DNA from: Falsiroseomonas sp050563545
GTDB lineage: Bacteria > Pseudomonadota > Alphaproteobacteria > Acetobacterales > Acetobacteraceae
Reading direction: 5' to 3'
Length of the DNA stretch: 64,000 nucleotides
Assembly (NCBI RefSeq): GCF_050563545.1
Contig: NZ_JBNXUM010000015.1
Location: forward strand, 115,811 to 179,810
Positions 17,179-25,535 of this stretch are shown here, piece by piece. The position numbers were made by a program, and so were the translations under genes. How positions within the stretch are numbered: the stretch's first letter is position 1; the number at the start of each line of letters is the position of its first letter. The notes beneath the pieces are model-generated. The model made no database searches. It saw only the letters and a program-made list of their open reading frames with translations, and was not told the DNA's origin.

Positions 17179-18900
17179 ATGCTGACCGAGACCGAGGCCG
17201 CGCTGACCGCCGCCGCCCGCATCGACCACGCCTGGTCACTGGTGGAGCGCTTCTCCACCATGCGGCGCCAGGACCCGCATGAAGCCGTGGCCGCCGGCGA
17301 GGAGATCGGCCGGCGCCTTGCCGCGCTCGGCCTGCCCGTCACGCTGCATCGGCCGCGGCTGTACCTGGCGGTGCCGAAGGCCGCGCATGTCGAACTGGAT
17401 GGCCATCGTTTCGCGGCGCGGCCCGCGCAGTTGGCGGCGACAGCGCCGGAGGGACTGACGGCGCCGCTGGTCTTCGTGGAGGACCCGATCGGCCCGCCGC
17501 CGGGCTGGACACCGAACACCGCGCCGCTGTTCGGGCCGGGCTACGATCCCGCGCCGGGCATGCCGGACCTGCGGGGGAAGATCGTGCTGTTCCGGGGCAT
17601 GATCCTGGCCGAGAAGATCCTGTCCTTTGCGGCCCTCGGCGCCGCCGCCGTGATCGCGGTGAACCCCGGCCCCGACATGCATTGGGGCAGCGGCAGCGCG
17701 ATCTGGGGCACGCCCGACCTGGATGACCTGCCCTGGCGCACGCCGATCCCAGGCTGCGCGGTGGCGAAGCCCGATGGCGACGCGCTGATCGAGGCCGCGC
17801 GGCGCGGCGCTTCCGCCACGTTGACCACTGTCGTGGAGGAAGGCTGGTTCGACCAGGTCCTGCCGGAGGTCCGCATCCCGGGCCTCGAGGAATCCGACCG
17901 CTTCGTCCTGCTGCACGGCCACTACGACAGCTGGGACGTCGGCATCGGCGACAATGCCACCGGCGACGCCTGCATGCTGGAAGCCGCGCGCGTGCTGTAC
18001 GAGCACCGCGCAAGCCTGCGTCGCGGCGTGCGCATCTGCTGGTGGCCCGGCCATTCCACCGGCAAGTTCGCGGGCAGCACCTGGTACGCCGATGCCTTCG
18101 CCCGCGACCTCGCGCGAGGCTGCGTCGCGCATCTCAACTGCGACAGTCCGGGCTGCCGCGACGCGACAGACTATCCGACGATCCCCTGGATGGCGGAGAA
18201 CAGGGCGTTCGTCACGGAAGCCGTTGCGGACGTCACGGGGAAGAAGGCGGGGGGCAAGCGGCCGTCGCAATCCTCGGACTACAGCTTCAACAACCTCGGC
18301 ATCTCCGGCTGCTTCAGCGCGTCTTCCCGCATCCCGAAGCAGGAGGTCGAGCGGCGCGGCTGGTACTTCGTGATGGGCAATGGCGGCAACACCGCCTGGC
18401 ACACCGACCGCGATCAACTCGACGTCGCCGACCCGGAGGTGCTGCTGACGGACATCAGGCTCTATGCGCTGGCGGTCTTCCGGCTGGCCACGCATGCCGC
18501 CATCCCGCTCGATCCCGGCGCGCTGGTCGGGGAATTGCAGGGCCATCTCGACCGCTACGCCAGCGCGGCGGGCGACCGCTTTGACCTCGCGCCGTCGCGC
18601 GCGGCGATGCAGGCGCTGGCGGCGAAGCTCGCGGCGTTCGAAGCCTCGAAGCCCGATCCGGCAACCGCGACCGCGACGCGGCTTGCCGTGCTGCGTCGGC
18701 TCGTGCCGCTGGACTACACTCGCGGTACGCGCTTCCGCCGCGACATCGGCCTGCCCGCGCCGCCGCTGACGCATCTCGCGGTCGCCGCGGAACTCGACCG
18801 CTACCCGCCGGCCGCGCTCGGTTTCGCCATCGCGACGCTGACGCGCGGCCAGAACCATGTCGTCGCTTCCCTAGAGGCCGCTGCCGAGGCCATCCGGTGA
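17179..18900 (+). CDS. M28-type zinc peptidase-like protein with altered catalytic loop
   Basis: A 573-residue protein of the M28 peptidase clan with a PA-type insert (about residues 95-225). Metal-site residues can be assigned: His248 and Asp250 in GHYDSW, Asp258 in DNATG, Asp322 in NCDSPG and His408 in NTAWHTDRD. Where active M28 enzymes have the Glu-Glu pair (usually ..EE.G..GS..Y), this protein reads WPGHSTGKFAGSTWYAD, so the canonical general-base glutamate is replaced by a His-Ser-containing loop. I recall relatives with a similar GHS loop, so this may be a subfamily trait. No signal peptide is seen. It directly follows a Bug-type binding protein. Confidence 0.85.
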   Translation: MLTETEAALTAAARIDHAWSLVERFSTMRRQDPHEAVAAGEEIGRRLAALGLPVTLHRPRLYLAVPKAAHVELDGHRFAARPAQLAATAPEGLTAPLVFVEDPIGPPPGWTPNTAPLFGPGYDPAPGMPDLRGKIVLFRGMILAEKILSFAALGAAAVIAVNPGPDMHWGSGSAIWGTPDLDDLPWRTPIPGCAVAKPDGDALIEAARRGASATLTTVVEEGWFDQVLPEVRIPGLEESDRFVLLHGHYDSWDVGIGDNATGDACMLEAARVLYEHRASLRRGVRICWWPGHSTGKFAGSTWYADAFARDLARGCVAHLNCDSPGCRDATDYPTIPWMAENRAFVTEAVADVTGKKAGGKRPSQSSDYSFNNLGISGCFSASSRIPKQEVERRGWYFVMGNGGNTAWHTDRDQLDVADPEVLLTDIRLYALAVFRLATHAAIPLDPGALVGELQGHLDRYASAAGDRFDLAPSRAAMQALAAKLAAFEASKPDPATATATRLAVLRRLVPLDYTRGTRFRRDIGLPAPPLTHLAVAAELDRYPPAALGFAIATLTRGQNHVVASLEAAAEAIR

Positions 18901-18907
18901 GGCGGCG

Positions 18908-19885
18908 TCAGGGCGCCCGGCCTTCCATCGCGTCGCGCAGCCAGCCCGGCGGCATGGCGGCGATGAAGGCGGCGCGCAGGGAAGCGTAGCGTTCGCTGCC
19001 GAGCCCCGCCGTGCCAGGGGTGAAGAACCGCTCGTCGGGGGTGTGGAACAGGAAGGCCTGCGCCTCGTTCGCCATCACCTCGTCGATCGCGGGATCGTAG
19101 TTGGCGTTGGCGAGCAGCGCACGAAGCCGAACGCGCTCCGGCTCGGTCAGCATCTCGCGCCACAGGCGCCAGACCGCGGCGGCGTAGGCGGGGTTGGTGA
19201 AGAACTCCCCATGGGAAAGCTCGTGCCGCAGCATCGCCGCGCGCGCGCGCTGATCGAGCCAGGGCTCGGCGCCGGCATGCGGGATCGAGACCAGCGCGCC
19301 GTTCGACGCCACGCCAAGCCAGCCGGCATCGCGCGCCATCGCCCGCAGCCGCTCCTCTGCGGCGTTGAGCCGGATGCCGTCGCGGTCGGCCAGCACGAAG
19401 AAGCGCGCGATGTCGGCGGCGCGGTAGTTGTGGCCGTAGTAGAAGGTCTCGGCGGAACTGCCATCGGCGCGCACCGCCTGGTCGAGCGCGGCGTCGTCCA
19501 GCACGCGGTCGCGCGGCAGCCCGGTCTTCTCCACCAGCGCCGCCAGGCGGTTCAGCATGAGCGCCTGCTCGGCCAGCGTCGGGAAATCCAGCACGAGGAT
19601 CGAGGGGTTCGCCGCCAGGCGCCAGGCCCGCAGCTGCGGCGCGGCGCTGGCCAGGATCGCGGCCTCGCTCGCCTCGGGGAAAGGATCGGGCGCCGGCGCC
19701 ACGACGACCGCGACGGCCGGCGCCAGCGTGGCCGGCCGCGCGCCGAGAAACTGCCAGGCCAGCCAGGCGCCGGCGAACAGCGCCGCGACCACGATCCCGC
19801 CCGCGACGGCAAGGCCGGAGGTGCGCCGGACGGGCGCCGCGGACGCGGCGGTCAGGCGGACGGTTTCCTCCTCGTGCCGCGCCAC
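18908..19885 (-). CDS. Membrane-anchored HExxH metallopeptidase-like protein
   Basis: A 325-residue protein of no named family that I can give with certainty. One membrane segment (about 24-48, GLAVAGGIVVAALFAGAWLA) follows a short cytoplasmic tail, placing the rest in the periplasm. Residues 221-225 read HELSH, a perfect HExxH zinc motif (His221, Glu222, His225). The downstream NEAQAFLFHT has Glu274 as a candidate third ligand, giving a gluzincin-like arrangement. It is the last gene of the minus-strand block, 13 bases after the OmpA-like gene and downstream of the T6SS tssB-G operon. A role in processing peptidoglycan-associated or secreted proteins is possible but unproven. Zinc peptidase chemistry is inferred from the motif only. 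Confidence 0.75.
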   Translation of the reverse strand: MARHEEETVRLTAASAAPVRRTSGLAVAGGIVVAALFAGAWLAWQFLGARPATLAPAVAVVVAPAPDPFPEASEAAILASAAPQLRAWRLAANPSILVLDFPTLAEQALMLNRLAALVEKTGLPRDRVLDDAALDQAVRADGSSAETFYYGHNYRAADIARFFVLADRDGIRLNAAEERLRAMARDAGWLGVASNGALVSIPHAGAEPWLDQRARAAMLRHELSHGEFFTNPAYAAAVWRLWREMLTEPERVRLRALLANANYDPAIDEVMANEAQAFLFHTPDERFFTPGTAGLGSERYASLRAAFIAAMPPGWLRDAMEGRAP

Positions 19886-19898
19886 GCGGTGACGCGGA

Positions 19899-20528
19899 TC
19901 AGGTGCCGAGGTTCACGACCTGGACGCGGCGGTTGCGCGGTTCCGACACCTCGTCGCCGGTCGGGACGAGAGGCGCGCTCTCGCCCATGCCGACGGCCTG
20001 CAGCCGGGATGGCGCGATGCCGAACTTGGCGGTGAGGTACTGCACCACCGCCGCCGCGCGGCGTTCGGACAGGGACTGGTTCGCCATGGGATTGCCGACG
20101 GTGTCGGTGTGGCCTTCGACCCGGAAGCGGAAGCCCGAAAGATCGGCGCTTGCCAGCGCGCGGCCGAGTTCGTCGAGCGTGCGGATCGCCTGCGGCGTGA
20201 GTTCGGCGGAGCCGGAGGCGAAGTTCACGGTGAGGTTGACGGAGGGGGCGGACGGCGCGACGGCGGCCACGGGCGGGCGCGCCGCCGCGGGGACCGGTGC
20301 CGACGAGCCGGTCGGCGCCGGCGTCGCGGCGGCCGCGGGCTGCGTGCCCGTATCGGCCGGGGCCGCGGGCGAGACGGGGCGGATGCCGCGCGTCGGGCCG
20401 CCGAGGATGTTGCCGCCCGGCCGCAGTTGGTCGATGATCTGTTGCGAGCTCGGGTTGGATTGCGCATCGGCGCCCTGGGGCAGGGCAAGGCCACCGACCA
20501 GCAGCGCTGTGGTCAGGACAAGACGCAT
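19899..20528 (-). CDS. OmpA-family peptidoglycan-binding protein
   Basis: A 209-residue exported protein. The signal peptide is MRLVLTTALLVGGLALPQGA, ending near DAQ at 21-23. An Ala/Pro-rich linker (about 50-95) is followed by an OmpA C-terminal domain (about 97-209) with VNFASGSAELTPQA, RVEGHTDTVG, LSERRAAAVVQYL and EPRNRRVQVV; these include the Asp and Arg that bind diaminopimelate of peptidoglycan. The ATG at 20528 has a GGAGG site 10 bases upstream. The protein probably docks to the cell wall and may hold a partner there. It precedes the HELSH peptidase gene by 13 bases and follows the T6SS-linked methyltransferase after 74 bases. Confidence 0.9.
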   Translation of the reverse strand: MRLVLTTALLVGGLALPQGADAQSNPSSQQIIDQLRPGGNILGGPTRGIRPVSPAAPADTGTQPAAAATPAPTGSSAPVPAAARPPVAAVAPSAPSVNLTVNFASGSAELTPQAIRTLDELGRALASADLSGFRFRVEGHTDTVGNPMANQSLSERRAAAVVQYLTAKFGIAPSRLQAVGMGESAPLVPTGDEVSEPRNRRVQVVNLGT

Positions 20529-20554
20529 CGGTCGAACCTCCGGGCGATACTCGA

Positions 20555-20564
20555 TCTCGCGAGA
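20555..20564. promoter_or_regulatory. Perfect 10-bp palindrome upstream of the OmpA-like gene
   Basis: TCTCGCGAGA is its own reverse complement and lies 27-36 bases before the OmpA-like start on the minus strand. It could be an operator. In addition, CGCCTG-T-CAGGCG at 20581-20593, just past the methyltransferase stop, forms a small hairpin. Neither is strong on its own. Confidence 0.25.
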
Positions 20565-20602
20565 AAAGCACATCCTGCTTCGCCTGTCAGGCGTGGCATC
20601 CT

Positions 20603-22117
20603 TCATGCCGGCGCGCATCCCAAAGCGCGAAGCCGCGGCAGGGAGCTGTTCCGCACCTCGTTGAAGGCGGCCTCGATCTTGCCCTGGTCCTCGGCCGACA
20701 GATGGCCGACCAGCGCCTGGGTCCAGCCCGCGGTGTCCACCTCCGTCTCGCCCTCCAGCAGGCGGCCGGCGGCATAGAGGTCGAGCATGCTGCAGTTCAC
20801 GCCGGCGCCGACCATGGCGCTGGCCAGGGTGAAGCCGCGGTTGAGGTTCTCCAGCTGGGCGAAGCGGCGCGCGAAGACGGTGTTGAGCCGCCGGACGGCG
20901 TCCTCGCATCCGGCTTCCGGACGGACCGCCACCACCACCTGGCGCATGCCGACGAGCAGCCCGGTGAGTTCGGCCGGGTTCTCCCGTTGAGCGACCGAGC
21001 CAGGCAGATGCAGCAGGTCTCCGACGCGCGCCGGGCCGCGGGCGAGGCGTTCGATGACCGGCCCGTAGAACTCCCGGGACAGCTCGGCCTTGATGCTGCC
21101 GATCTGCACTTCCAGTGCCACCTTGTCCGGCGGCATGAGCAGCGCAACGTGCAGCTCGCGCAGCGCCGCATCCCGCTGCGCCACGCCAAGCCGTCGCCCG
21201 CCGCGCACATAGATGTCGTGCCGCAGCGTCCGCGCGAGGCAGAGATCCTTGACCAGCTCCTGCATGATCGGATCCTCGAAGCGGTCCCAAACCGCGCGCT
21301 GCTGCGCGGTCATCGCCAGTTCGGGGAAGTTCTCGATCAGCGTCGCCGCACCCACGAAGTCGAGCCGCGCCCCGGACAGGGCGGCGGCGACGTCGGACTG
21401 CCAGCAGGGCTTCCAGTGGCCGTTCATGAATTCATGGGCGAGGTAGGCGGGCGAGTAGACCGTGCTCTCGGTGATCCACATCGACGTCCGCGGGTCGGCG
21501 CGCAGCGCGGTCGCTTCGGCGTTGGCAAGGTCCCGCAGCACCTCGAGGCCGCGCTGCGCCTGGCGGTCGCTGCGCGTGGCCATCCGCAGCCCGGCTTCCC
21601 GGATCGTGCGCTGCACCGCCAGCATGCCCTGCCAGCCCGGCAGCGCGTTGTAGCTGAGATGCATGATCCCGCCGGGGCGCAGCTTGGCCTGGAGCAGCCG
21701 CACGATGCCGGCCTGCACCTCCTCCGACACCCAGCTCCAGACGCCATGCGCGGTCACGATGTCGGCGTCCGGCAGCGCGGCGCAGGCCGGGGTTTCGGCG
21801 AAATGCGCGAGGTCGGCTTCCAGGAAGGTGACGTTCCCGAGCCCGGCTTCGCGCGCCATCGCGCGAGCCGAGGCGATATGCGCGGGGTTGAAGTCGAGCG
21901 CGGTGACGCGCCAGCCCGGATTGGCTGCGGCGACGATCAGCGCGCCGAGGCCGAGCCCGCAGCCGAGCTCGACGTAATGCGCGCCCTCCGCCGGGACGTC
22001 CCAGTCCACGCCGCAGAGCAGGCAGGCCAGTTGCAGCTGGCCCGGCGACTGCTCCCGGTAGTAGCCGCCATCGTAGCCGATGTCGGTGACGTAGCCGTCT
22101 CCCCAGCCACTGGTCAT
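20603..22117 (-). CDS. SAM-dependent methyltransferase with regulatory domain, coupled to tssG
   Basis: A 504-residue class I methyltransferase. YVELGCGLGLGALIVAAANP at about 48-67 is the SAM-binding glycine loop, with ALDFNPAHI as the following acidic strand. GGIMHLSYNALPGWQGM continues the fold, and the second half (about 220-504) is all-helical and matches the layout of the methyltransferase regulatory domain family. The ATG at 22117 overlaps the tssG stop (ATGA), so it is translated from the T6SS operon. No T6SS core function is known for such an enzyme. It could modify a T6SS component, an effector or a surface molecule. The methyltransferase call is firm; the substrate is unknown. Confidence 0.88.
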   Translation of the reverse strand: MTSGWGDGYVTDIGYDGGYYREQSPGQLQLACLLCGVDWDVPAEGAHYVELGCGLGLGALIVAAANPGWRVTALDFNPAHIASARAMAREAGLGNVTFLEADLAHFAETPACAALPDADIVTAHGVWSWVSEEVQAGIVRLLQAKLRPGGIMHLSYNALPGWQGMLAVQRTIREAGLRMATRSDRQAQRGLEVLRDLANAEATALRADPRTSMWITESTVYSPAYLAHEFMNGHWKPCWQSDVAAALSGARLDFVGAATLIENFPELAMTAQQRAVWDRFEDPIMQELVKDLCLARTLRHDIYVRGGRRLGVAQRDAALRELHVALLMPPDKVALEVQIGSIKAELSREFYGPVIERLARGPARVGDLLHLPGSVAQRENPAELTGLLVGMRQVVVAVRPEAGCEDAVRRLNTVFARRFAQLENLNRGFTLASAMVGAGVNCSMLDLYAAGRLLEGETEVDTAGWTQALVGHLSAEDQGKIEAAFNEVRNSSLPRLRALGCAPA

Positions 22118-23205
22118 GAAGTCACAGTCTCCAAGTCGGCGATGTTGTCGGGCCGGGGCGCGGCCCCGGGCGCGCCGCGGCGGTGGAAGAACTCCACCAC
22201 CTCGGCCTCGAAGATCGCCTCCGTGCCGTGCGCGTCGCGCGACGGGGCGGGCAGCCAGGTGTTCCAGCCGAGCCGGGGCGCGGGATCCGCGTCGGCCTGC
22301 AGACGGAGCGGCGGGATCTCAGCGGCGTCCAGAACGGGGTTCACGGCGAAGCCGGTCTCGAGCCCGAGGAAGGCGCGGACGAGGGAGACGAGCCGCGCCA
22401 GTGCGGCCTTGTCGGGCAGCAGGGCATCGAAGGCCGGGCCCGACAGCGGGCCGAGCCGAAGCACCACGCGCGCGGCCGGGTCCCAGGCGCGCAGGCCGAT
22501 CGTCGCGTCCACGCCCAGCCGGGCGAAGCGGCCGCTGCCGATCCCGACCGGCAGGCGCGTCCTCTGCGCGGGCGGCAGGGCGAGCCAGGCGCCGGCGAAC
22601 TGGACCACCTCGACGGGCTGGCCGAGCCAGTCGGACACCAGCGCCTGCAGCCGCTCCGCCGAGCGGGGACGGGTGGCGAAGAGGCCGGCGTAGTGGATCA
22701 GCGGCTCCGCCCCGGCGGTCACGCGATCCGCAAGATGGGACGTGCCGTGGCCGCCAAGCGCCAGCAGGATCGCCGCGATCCTGTCGCCCCCGGCGTCCCC
22801 CGCGATCACGGCGGCGTCGGCGGCGCGGTGCTCGCGGTACTTGATCCCTGCGGCGGCGAAATGCGCGACCAGGCGCTGCGCGATGGTGTCGAGGAAAGCC
22901 GGCAGTCCGCGGGCGCGGCCGCGGACCTGCTGCACCACGGCTTCGGAGTAGTGGCGCGGCAAGACGCCCGATGGGCCGGTCAGGCCGATGAGCGCCGGCG
23001 TCAGCGAGGCTGGGCCCGTGCCCGTCCCGGGGTCGTAGCGCAGCACGTCGCCGGCGGGGTAGGCAAGGCCGTGCGGCGCGTGGAAGCGCGCTGCCTCCGA
23101 CGGGTCCGCGGTGCCGCGGTCGGCGCAGATTAGACGGATCGCCGCGTCGAAGGAGAAGCTTTCCGGTTCCTTCGCGAGGCGCTCGAGCGGGGAGCGCGCG
23201 GTCAC
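22114..23205 (-). CDS. tssG: T6SS baseplate protein TssG
   Basis: A 363-residue TssG (ImpH/VasB family), part of the TssEFGK baseplate wedge that forms around the VgrG spike. The start of the conserved domain (LERLAKEPESFSFDAAIRLI), GPSGVLPRHYSE and the central YAGLFATRPRSAERLQALVS are characteristic. The start is GTG at 23205, overlapping the tssF TGA (GTGA), and gives the expected N-terminus. No ATG exists close by, and the frame upstream lies inside tssF. The stop overlaps the methyltransferase start. Strict overlaps throughout tssF-tssG-methyltransferase point to coupled translation. Confidence 0.95.
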   Translation of the reverse strand: MTARSPLERLAKEPESFSFDAAIRLICADRGTADPSEAARFHAPHGLAYPAGDVLRYDPGTGTGPASLTPALIGLTGPSGVLPRHYSEAVVQQVRGRARGLPAFLDTIAQRLVAHFAAAGIKYREHRAADAAVIAGDAGGDRIAAILLALGGHGTSHLADRVTAGAEPLIHYAGLFATRPRSAERLQALVSDWLGQPVEVVQFAGAWLALPPAQRTRLPVGIGSGRFARLGVDATIGLRAWDPAARVVLRLGPLSGPAFDALLPDKAALARLVSLVRAFLGLETGFAVNPVLDAAEIPPLRLQADADPAPRLGWNTWLPAPSRDAHGTEAIFEAEVVEFFHRRGAPGAAPRPDNIADLETVTS

Positions 23206-25025
23206 AGCAGCGTCCGCCACCCCGCCCGGGCCGGCCACGCTGCGGCATCGCCTGGGGCGCCGCGCAGCACGGCGCGCGTGCGCACGAAGGAATTCACGCT
23301 CGCATGCAGCGCGAGGAAGCGGTCCAGCACGGAGGCCAGGAGATAGAGCCCGCCGGTCTGCCAGCCCCGCTGGTCGAAGGTGAGCCGGATATCCAGCCCG
23401 CGGCAGAAGGACCCGCCGACGCCATGCCCGCCGCCCGGCAGCCGCGCCACGCCCGGCACGGCCGAGACTTCGAGGAGGGAGGCGATGGCGGAGCGCGTCT
23501 CGGCGCTGTCGCGCAGGTCGTGCAGGCGCAGCACTTCCCGCAGCGCCGCCGCGCCCTCGCCGTCGCCGACGATCGAGAGATGCGCCAGCGAAAGCTGGGA
23601 GATGAGGCGCCAGGCCATGCGCTCCCGCAGTGCGCGGCGGAGGGTGGGCGTCGGCGCGGTCATCGCCTGGATCGACGCGATCGAGGGCTGGCCCTCCACC
23701 AGGCGAAGCCCGGGACGCCCGCCGCCGAATGGCAGGTCGGCCGGCAGGTCGCGGTTGCTGCACAGCGCGTCAACCGACAGCACACGATCCGATGACTGGC
23801 GCGGCGCGAGTTCAGGGTCATGGGGCGCGAGGAAGACCTCCGTGCCTTCCGCCGGCGCCGGCGCCGCGCGGCGGACCGCCGCGTAGAAGCCGCCGGCCAC
23901 GCCGGGTTCCGGATCGGCATGGGTCATGCGGTGGAAGGGACGCCAGGGCCGCGTGCTGCCATCGGGCTGCGGCTCCCGCACGCGGGTGACGGACCACACC
24001 TCGGTGGCGGCGGGCCGGCGCGAATCCGGCACGACGCGATACTCGGTCGCGGTGTCGTCGAGGCGGATCGGCTCGCAGCGCTGCGGGAAGATGTTGACCA
24101 GGGGCGTGCAGCCCAGGGCAAAGCTCTCGGCATCGACCGAACGCTCCATCTCCGGCATCGAGCGGGAGAGCCAGATGAAGACGTCGAGCCGGTTGCCCGC
24201 CTGCGCCGCCCGCGCGCGCATCCCGCAGAGGTCCAGGAACAGGAACTTCTCGGGCAGGGCGAAGTATTCGGTCAGCAGGCGGAACCCGGCGAAGGCGCGG
24301 GCGGGATAGGGAAGCAGCGCTTCCTCCGGTGCGAAGCCGACCGGCTCGATCGCCTCGGGCCCGAGAATGGCCGGCCGCGCGTCGCCAGGCCCTTCGGCGT
24401 AGGCGACGCTCACGGCATGGCAGCGCAGCAGTTCGTTCAGCGCGGCAGCATTGGCGCCCCGGAGAAAAAGCCGCAGCCGGTCCAGGCCGAGCTTGGCAAT
24501 GCTGACCTCGGGCGAGAGGCCCTTCAGGGTCAGCCGGAGGCAGGCGACGGAGCCGGTGGCGAGAGGATTGGCCGGCGCCGCAACCGGCATGCCCGACAGC
24601 CGCGCCGCCTCGATCTCCACCGGCCAGATCTTCAGGGGATAGGCGCTGCGGTAGCGGCAGCGCTCGCCGCGCACGGGCTCGGTGTCGACCAGCAGGCCGG
24701 CCGGCAGGGTGGCCGGAGCCTGCAGCCCGACCTGCGGCGCGAAGCGCGCGACGAAGCAGGACGGGAAGGGCGCGAGATAGTGGGGATAGAGGACCTCGAG
24801 CAGCGTATCCGTCAGTTCGGGGAATTCGTCGTCGAGGCGGTGATGGACGCGGGCGGCAAGGAACGCGACGCCCTCGAGCAGCCGCGCGACATGCGGGTCG
24901 TCCACCGAATCCGGGGACAGCCGCAGCCGCCCGGCGATCTTGGGATGCGCGAGCGCGAACTCCGCCGCAAGCCGGCGCAGCGCATCGAGTTCCCGGTTGT
25001 AGTAGGGCAGCAGGGCGTCGGTCAC
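23202..25025 (-). CDS. tssF: T6SS baseplate protein TssF
   Basis: A 607-residue TssF (ImpG/VasA family), normal length. The N-terminus LLPYYNRELDALRRLAAEFA, HPKIAGRLRL, HVARLLEGVAFL and YPHYLAPFPS are family hallmarks. TssF pairs with TssG in the baseplate and contacts the sheath-tube module. The start is GTG at 25025, two bases after the tssE stop (TGAGGTG), which places the conserved N-terminal helix at residue 4. An ATG-started longer reading would add 31 residues lying in tssE and is not favoured. Confidence 0.95.
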   Translation of the reverse strand: MTDALLPYYNRELDALRRLAAEFALAHPKIAGRLRLSPDSVDDPHVARLLEGVAFLAARVHHRLDDEFPELTDTLLEVLYPHYLAPFPSCFVARFAPQVGLQAPATLPAGLLVDTEPVRGERCRYRSAYPLKIWPVEIEAARLSGMPVAAPANPLATGSVACLRLTLKGLSPEVSIAKLGLDRLRLFLRGANAAALNELLRCHAVSVAYAEGPGDARPAILGPEAIEPVGFAPEEALLPYPARAFAGFRLLTEYFALPEKFLFLDLCGMRARAAQAGNRLDVFIWLSRSMPEMERSVDAESFALGCTPLVNIFPQRCEPIRLDDTATEYRVVPDSRRPAATEVWSVTRVREPQPDGSTRPWRPFHRMTHADPEPGVAGGFYAAVRRAAPAPAEGTEVFLAPHDPELAPRQSSDRVLSVDALCSNRDLPADLPFGGGRPGLRLVEGQPSIASIQAMTAPTPTLRRALRERMAWRLISQLSLAHLSIVGDGEGAAALREVLRLHDLRDSAETRSAIASLLEVSAVPGVARLPGGGHGVGGSFCRGLDIRLTFDQRGWQTGGLYLLASVLDRFLALHASVNSFVRTRAVLRGAPGDAAAWPARAGWRTLL

Positions 25026-25026
25026 C

Positions 25027-25530
25027 TCAGGCCCCCGAGGTTTCGCGTACCACGACCTCGTCGCGCGCGGCGTCGAGCACGGTGTCGAAACCCACCGGCT
25101 CCGGCGCCGGGTCGGCATCCAGCAGCGCGTCGATCCTCAGTCGGAGCGTGCCGGTCAGCGGGTCCGTCGAATCGAGGAGTTGCACCTTGAGCGAGATGAA
25201 ACGCGGCTCGAATCGCCGGATCGTCTCCTCCACTTCGCGTCGGAGCATGTCGCGCCGCGAGGCCTCGCCGAAGGCGCCGGAGGAGAAGTCGGGCAGGCCA
25301 TAGCCGATCGGGGAGAGCGAGAGCTCCTTCAGCGCGGCGGGCCAGGACCGCCAGCGCCGGCGCGCATTGAGCAGCGACTGCAGGTCGCGGCGGACGGCAG
25401 CGCGCAGCTGCTCCAGCACCTCGGCATTCGACCGCACGCGGTCGCGCTCCTGGTCCGGGGCGTCGTCCATCAGCCGGTCGAGCAGCGGCAGCTGCGCGCG
25501 AAGCTCGCCTCGGTCGCGTCGCCCGGACAT
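25027..25530 (-). CDS. tssE: T6SS baseplate protein TssE (gp25-like)
   Basis: A 167-residue TssE (ImpF family), homologous to phage T4 gp25, which starts sheath polymerisation on the baseplate. RSWPAALKELSLSPIGYGLP with DFSSGAF forms the conserved first region; IRRFEPRF, then the strand pair VQLLDSTDPLTGTLRLRIDA, contain the EPR motif found in gp25-like proteins. The ATG at 25530 lies five bases after the tagJ stop on the minus strand. Confidence 0.94.
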   Translation of the reverse strand: MSGRRDRGELRAQLPLLDRLMDDAPDQERDRVRSNAEVLEQLRAAVRRDLQSLLNARRRWRSWPAALKELSLSPIGYGLPDFSSGAFGEASRRDMLRREVEETIRRFEPRFISLKVQLLDSTDPLTGTLRLRIDALLDADPAPEPVGFDTVLDAARDEVVVRETSGA

Positions 25531-25535
25531 TCCCG

